A stretch of 6,537 nt of DNA, from the NCBI GenBank assembly GCA_938004375.1, contig CALKWH010000087.1, positions 1 to 6,537 of the forward strand, written 5' to 3'. The translations under genes were made by a program, and so were the position numbers. This document shows positions 1-6,537 of this stretch, piece after piece; within the stretch, counting starts at the first letter, position 1, and each line of letters opens with the position of its first letter. The notes under the pieces are model-generated. The model did no database searches, was not told the origin of the DNA, and worked only from the letters and a program-made list of their open reading frames with translations. Source of the DNA: an uncultured Pseudomonadota bacterium (GTDB taxonomy: Bacteria; Myxococcota_A; Polyangia; HGW-17).

Positions 1-2
1 TC

Positions 3-6245
<6,243 letters not shown>

Positions 6246-6247
6246 CG

Positions 6248-6352
6248 GTCTGACCTGTCTGACCTGTCTGACCTGTCCGACCTGTCCGACCTGTCTGACC
6301 TGTCCGACCTGTCCGACCCGTCCGACCCGTCCGACCCGTCCGACCCGTCCGA
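6248..6352. repeat. Intergenic 9-bp tandem repeat array, GTCYGACCY
   Basis: Eleven full 9-bp units plus six bases of a twelfth start three bases after the TAG. Units run GTCTGACCT (x3), GTCCGACCT (x2), GTCTGACCT, GTCCGACCT, then GTCCGACCC (x4). Every unit contains the interrupted palindrome GTC-N-GAC, and neighbouring units form GAC-NN-GTC. Variants are ordered along the array rather than mixed, as expected from local slippage duplication. The array lies between two genes on the same strand, and its function is unknown. The direct repeats have no spacers, so it is not a CRISPR. Confidence 0.95.
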
Positions 6353-6354
6353 TT

Positions 6355-6385
6355 GAAAAATCCAATTGTCTTAATCGGATTTTCC
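6355..6385 (+). terminator. AT-rich hairpin after the repeat array, possible terminator
   Basis: AAAATCC (6357-6363) pairs with GGATTTT (6377-6383), with an inner ATTG/TAAT-type extension (6365-6368 with 6372-6375) around a three-base loop and a G-C pair outside one mismatch. It sits 110 bases after the stop, in the first AT-rich DNA of the window. The 3' arm ends in four T residues, but no longer U-tract follows, so termination would be weak. It may instead be an operator or RNA structure. Confidence 0.3.
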
Positions 6386-6393
6386 ACTAAACT
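6366..6393 (+). promoter_or_regulatory. Weak sigma-70-like promoter candidate for the downstream gene
   Basis: TTGTCT (6366-6371) and TAAACT (6388-6393), 16 bases apart, each match four of six consensus positions and lie in the AT-rich part of the intergenic region, about 65 bases before the ATG. The -35 element overlaps the hairpin at 6355-6385. AT-rich DNA gives such matches easily, and sigma factor preferences in this organism are unknown. Confidence 0.2.
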
Positions 6394-6419
6394 ATTGGTG
6401 GGTTTGTCGAACTTATTTC

Positions 6420-6436
6420 ACACATAGCCCATGTGT
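6420..6436. promoter_or_regulatory. Short inverted repeat ACACAT-N5-ATGTGT
   Basis: Two perfect 6-bp arms (6420-6425 and 6431-6436) flank a 5-base spacer AGCCC, 19 bases before the start of the downstream gene's first ATG. This is the size of a small dimeric operator or a leader hairpin. No specific regulator can be named. Confidence 0.3.
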
Positions 6437-6447
6437 TTCCTCGATGT

Positions 6448-6452
6448 GGAGG
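6448..6452 (+). promoter_or_regulatory. Ribosome binding site GGAGG of the downstream gene
   Basis: GGAGG is two bases upstream of ATG 6455 and five bases upstream of ATG 6458, in the same frame. The longer spacing is the workable one and favours the second ATG. The earlier ATG at 6444 reaches TGA after four codons and is excluded. Confidence 0.75.
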
Positions 6453-6457
6453 TCATG

Positions 6458-6537
6458 ATGACGCGCCGCAACTCGTTCCTCATTTTCTTTTCTTCCCTCG
6501 TCCTTCCGTTGGCGCTGGCGACCCCGCTGCACGCGGC
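6458..6537 (+). CDS. Exported protein, N-terminal fragment with Sec signal peptide (3'-partial)
   Basis: Twenty-six codons are visible before the window ends. They encode M-T-R-R-N, a hydrophobic core (SFLIFFSSLVLPLALA) and T-P-L-H-A: a classical Sec signal peptide with likely signal peptidase I cleavage after ALA or after LHA. There is no lipobox Cys in the visible part. The start at 6458 is chosen over the adjacent in-frame ATG at 6455 by Shine-Dalgarno spacing. Codons include several T-rich ones (ATT, TTT, TCT), as often seen in signal peptides. The gene is on the same strand as the giant protein, 212 bases downstream. Mature function cannot be read from this fragment. Confidence 0.8.
   Translation, partial: MTRRNSFLIFFSSLVLPLALATPLHA

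Noticed and set aside
6248..6352. CRISPR array or att site
   Set aside because: Nine-base direct repeats without spacers, no cas genes, and no integrase or tRNA nearby.

Overview
The window is GC-rich, almost fully coding on the + strand, and dominated by one very large, cysteine-rich extracytoplasmic protein. Several traits point to a Myxococcota-type (former Deltaproteobacteria) genome: tandem MopE-like C-x6-C/DNDCDG metal-binding repeats, a MYXO-CTERM-like sorting tail, Myxococcus cysteine-rich (DUF4215-type) repeats, an (NNT)n linker behind a lipobox, and a bacterial IgGFc-binding-type C-terminal domain. The lineage is an inference from family content; no rRNA or other marker gene is present.

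Layout: (1) positions 3-6245 are one uninterrupted reading frame that is already open at the left edge, so the true N-terminus lies upstream. Its first part (to about 1110) has eight MopE-like repeats separated by disulfide-rich spacers. A Cys-rich EGF-like region follows (1113-1850), then a MYXO-CTERM-like tail (1893-1982: Gly-Cys, a hydrophobic segment, Arg-Arg). Without any stop codon the frame continues directly into what looks like a lipoprotein signal peptide with an LSAC lipobox (1998-2063), then an Asn/Thr 9-bp repeat linker (2115-2174). After that come seven more MopE-like repeats (2193-3638), a formylglycine-generating-enzyme/sulfatase-modifying-factor-like domain that lacks the catalytic cysteine pair (3708-4232), a Myxococcus cysteine-rich repeat pair (4239-4472), two more MopE repeats (4569-4847), and an IgGFc-binding-like domain to the stop (4857-6242). 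The frame therefore looks like two secreted proteins, a sortase-type anchored one and a lipoprotein, joined head to tail.

(2) Positions 6246-6457 are intergenic. Immediately after the stop is an array of 9-bp tandem repeats (6248-6352), then an AT-rich hairpin, a small palindrome and a Shine-Dalgarno sequence. (3) At 6458 a new gene begins; only 26 codons are visible, and they form a classical Sec signal peptide.

Working picture (inference): a surface-displayed, calcium- or metal-stabilised, disulfide-rich adhesin or binding protein whose C-terminal modules (degenerate FGE-like fold plus IgGFc-binding-like beta domain) would be the ligand-contacting part. A second exported protein is encoded downstream. 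The most notable point is the in-frame fusion of a C-terminal sorting signal to a lipoprotein signal peptide at 1893-2063.
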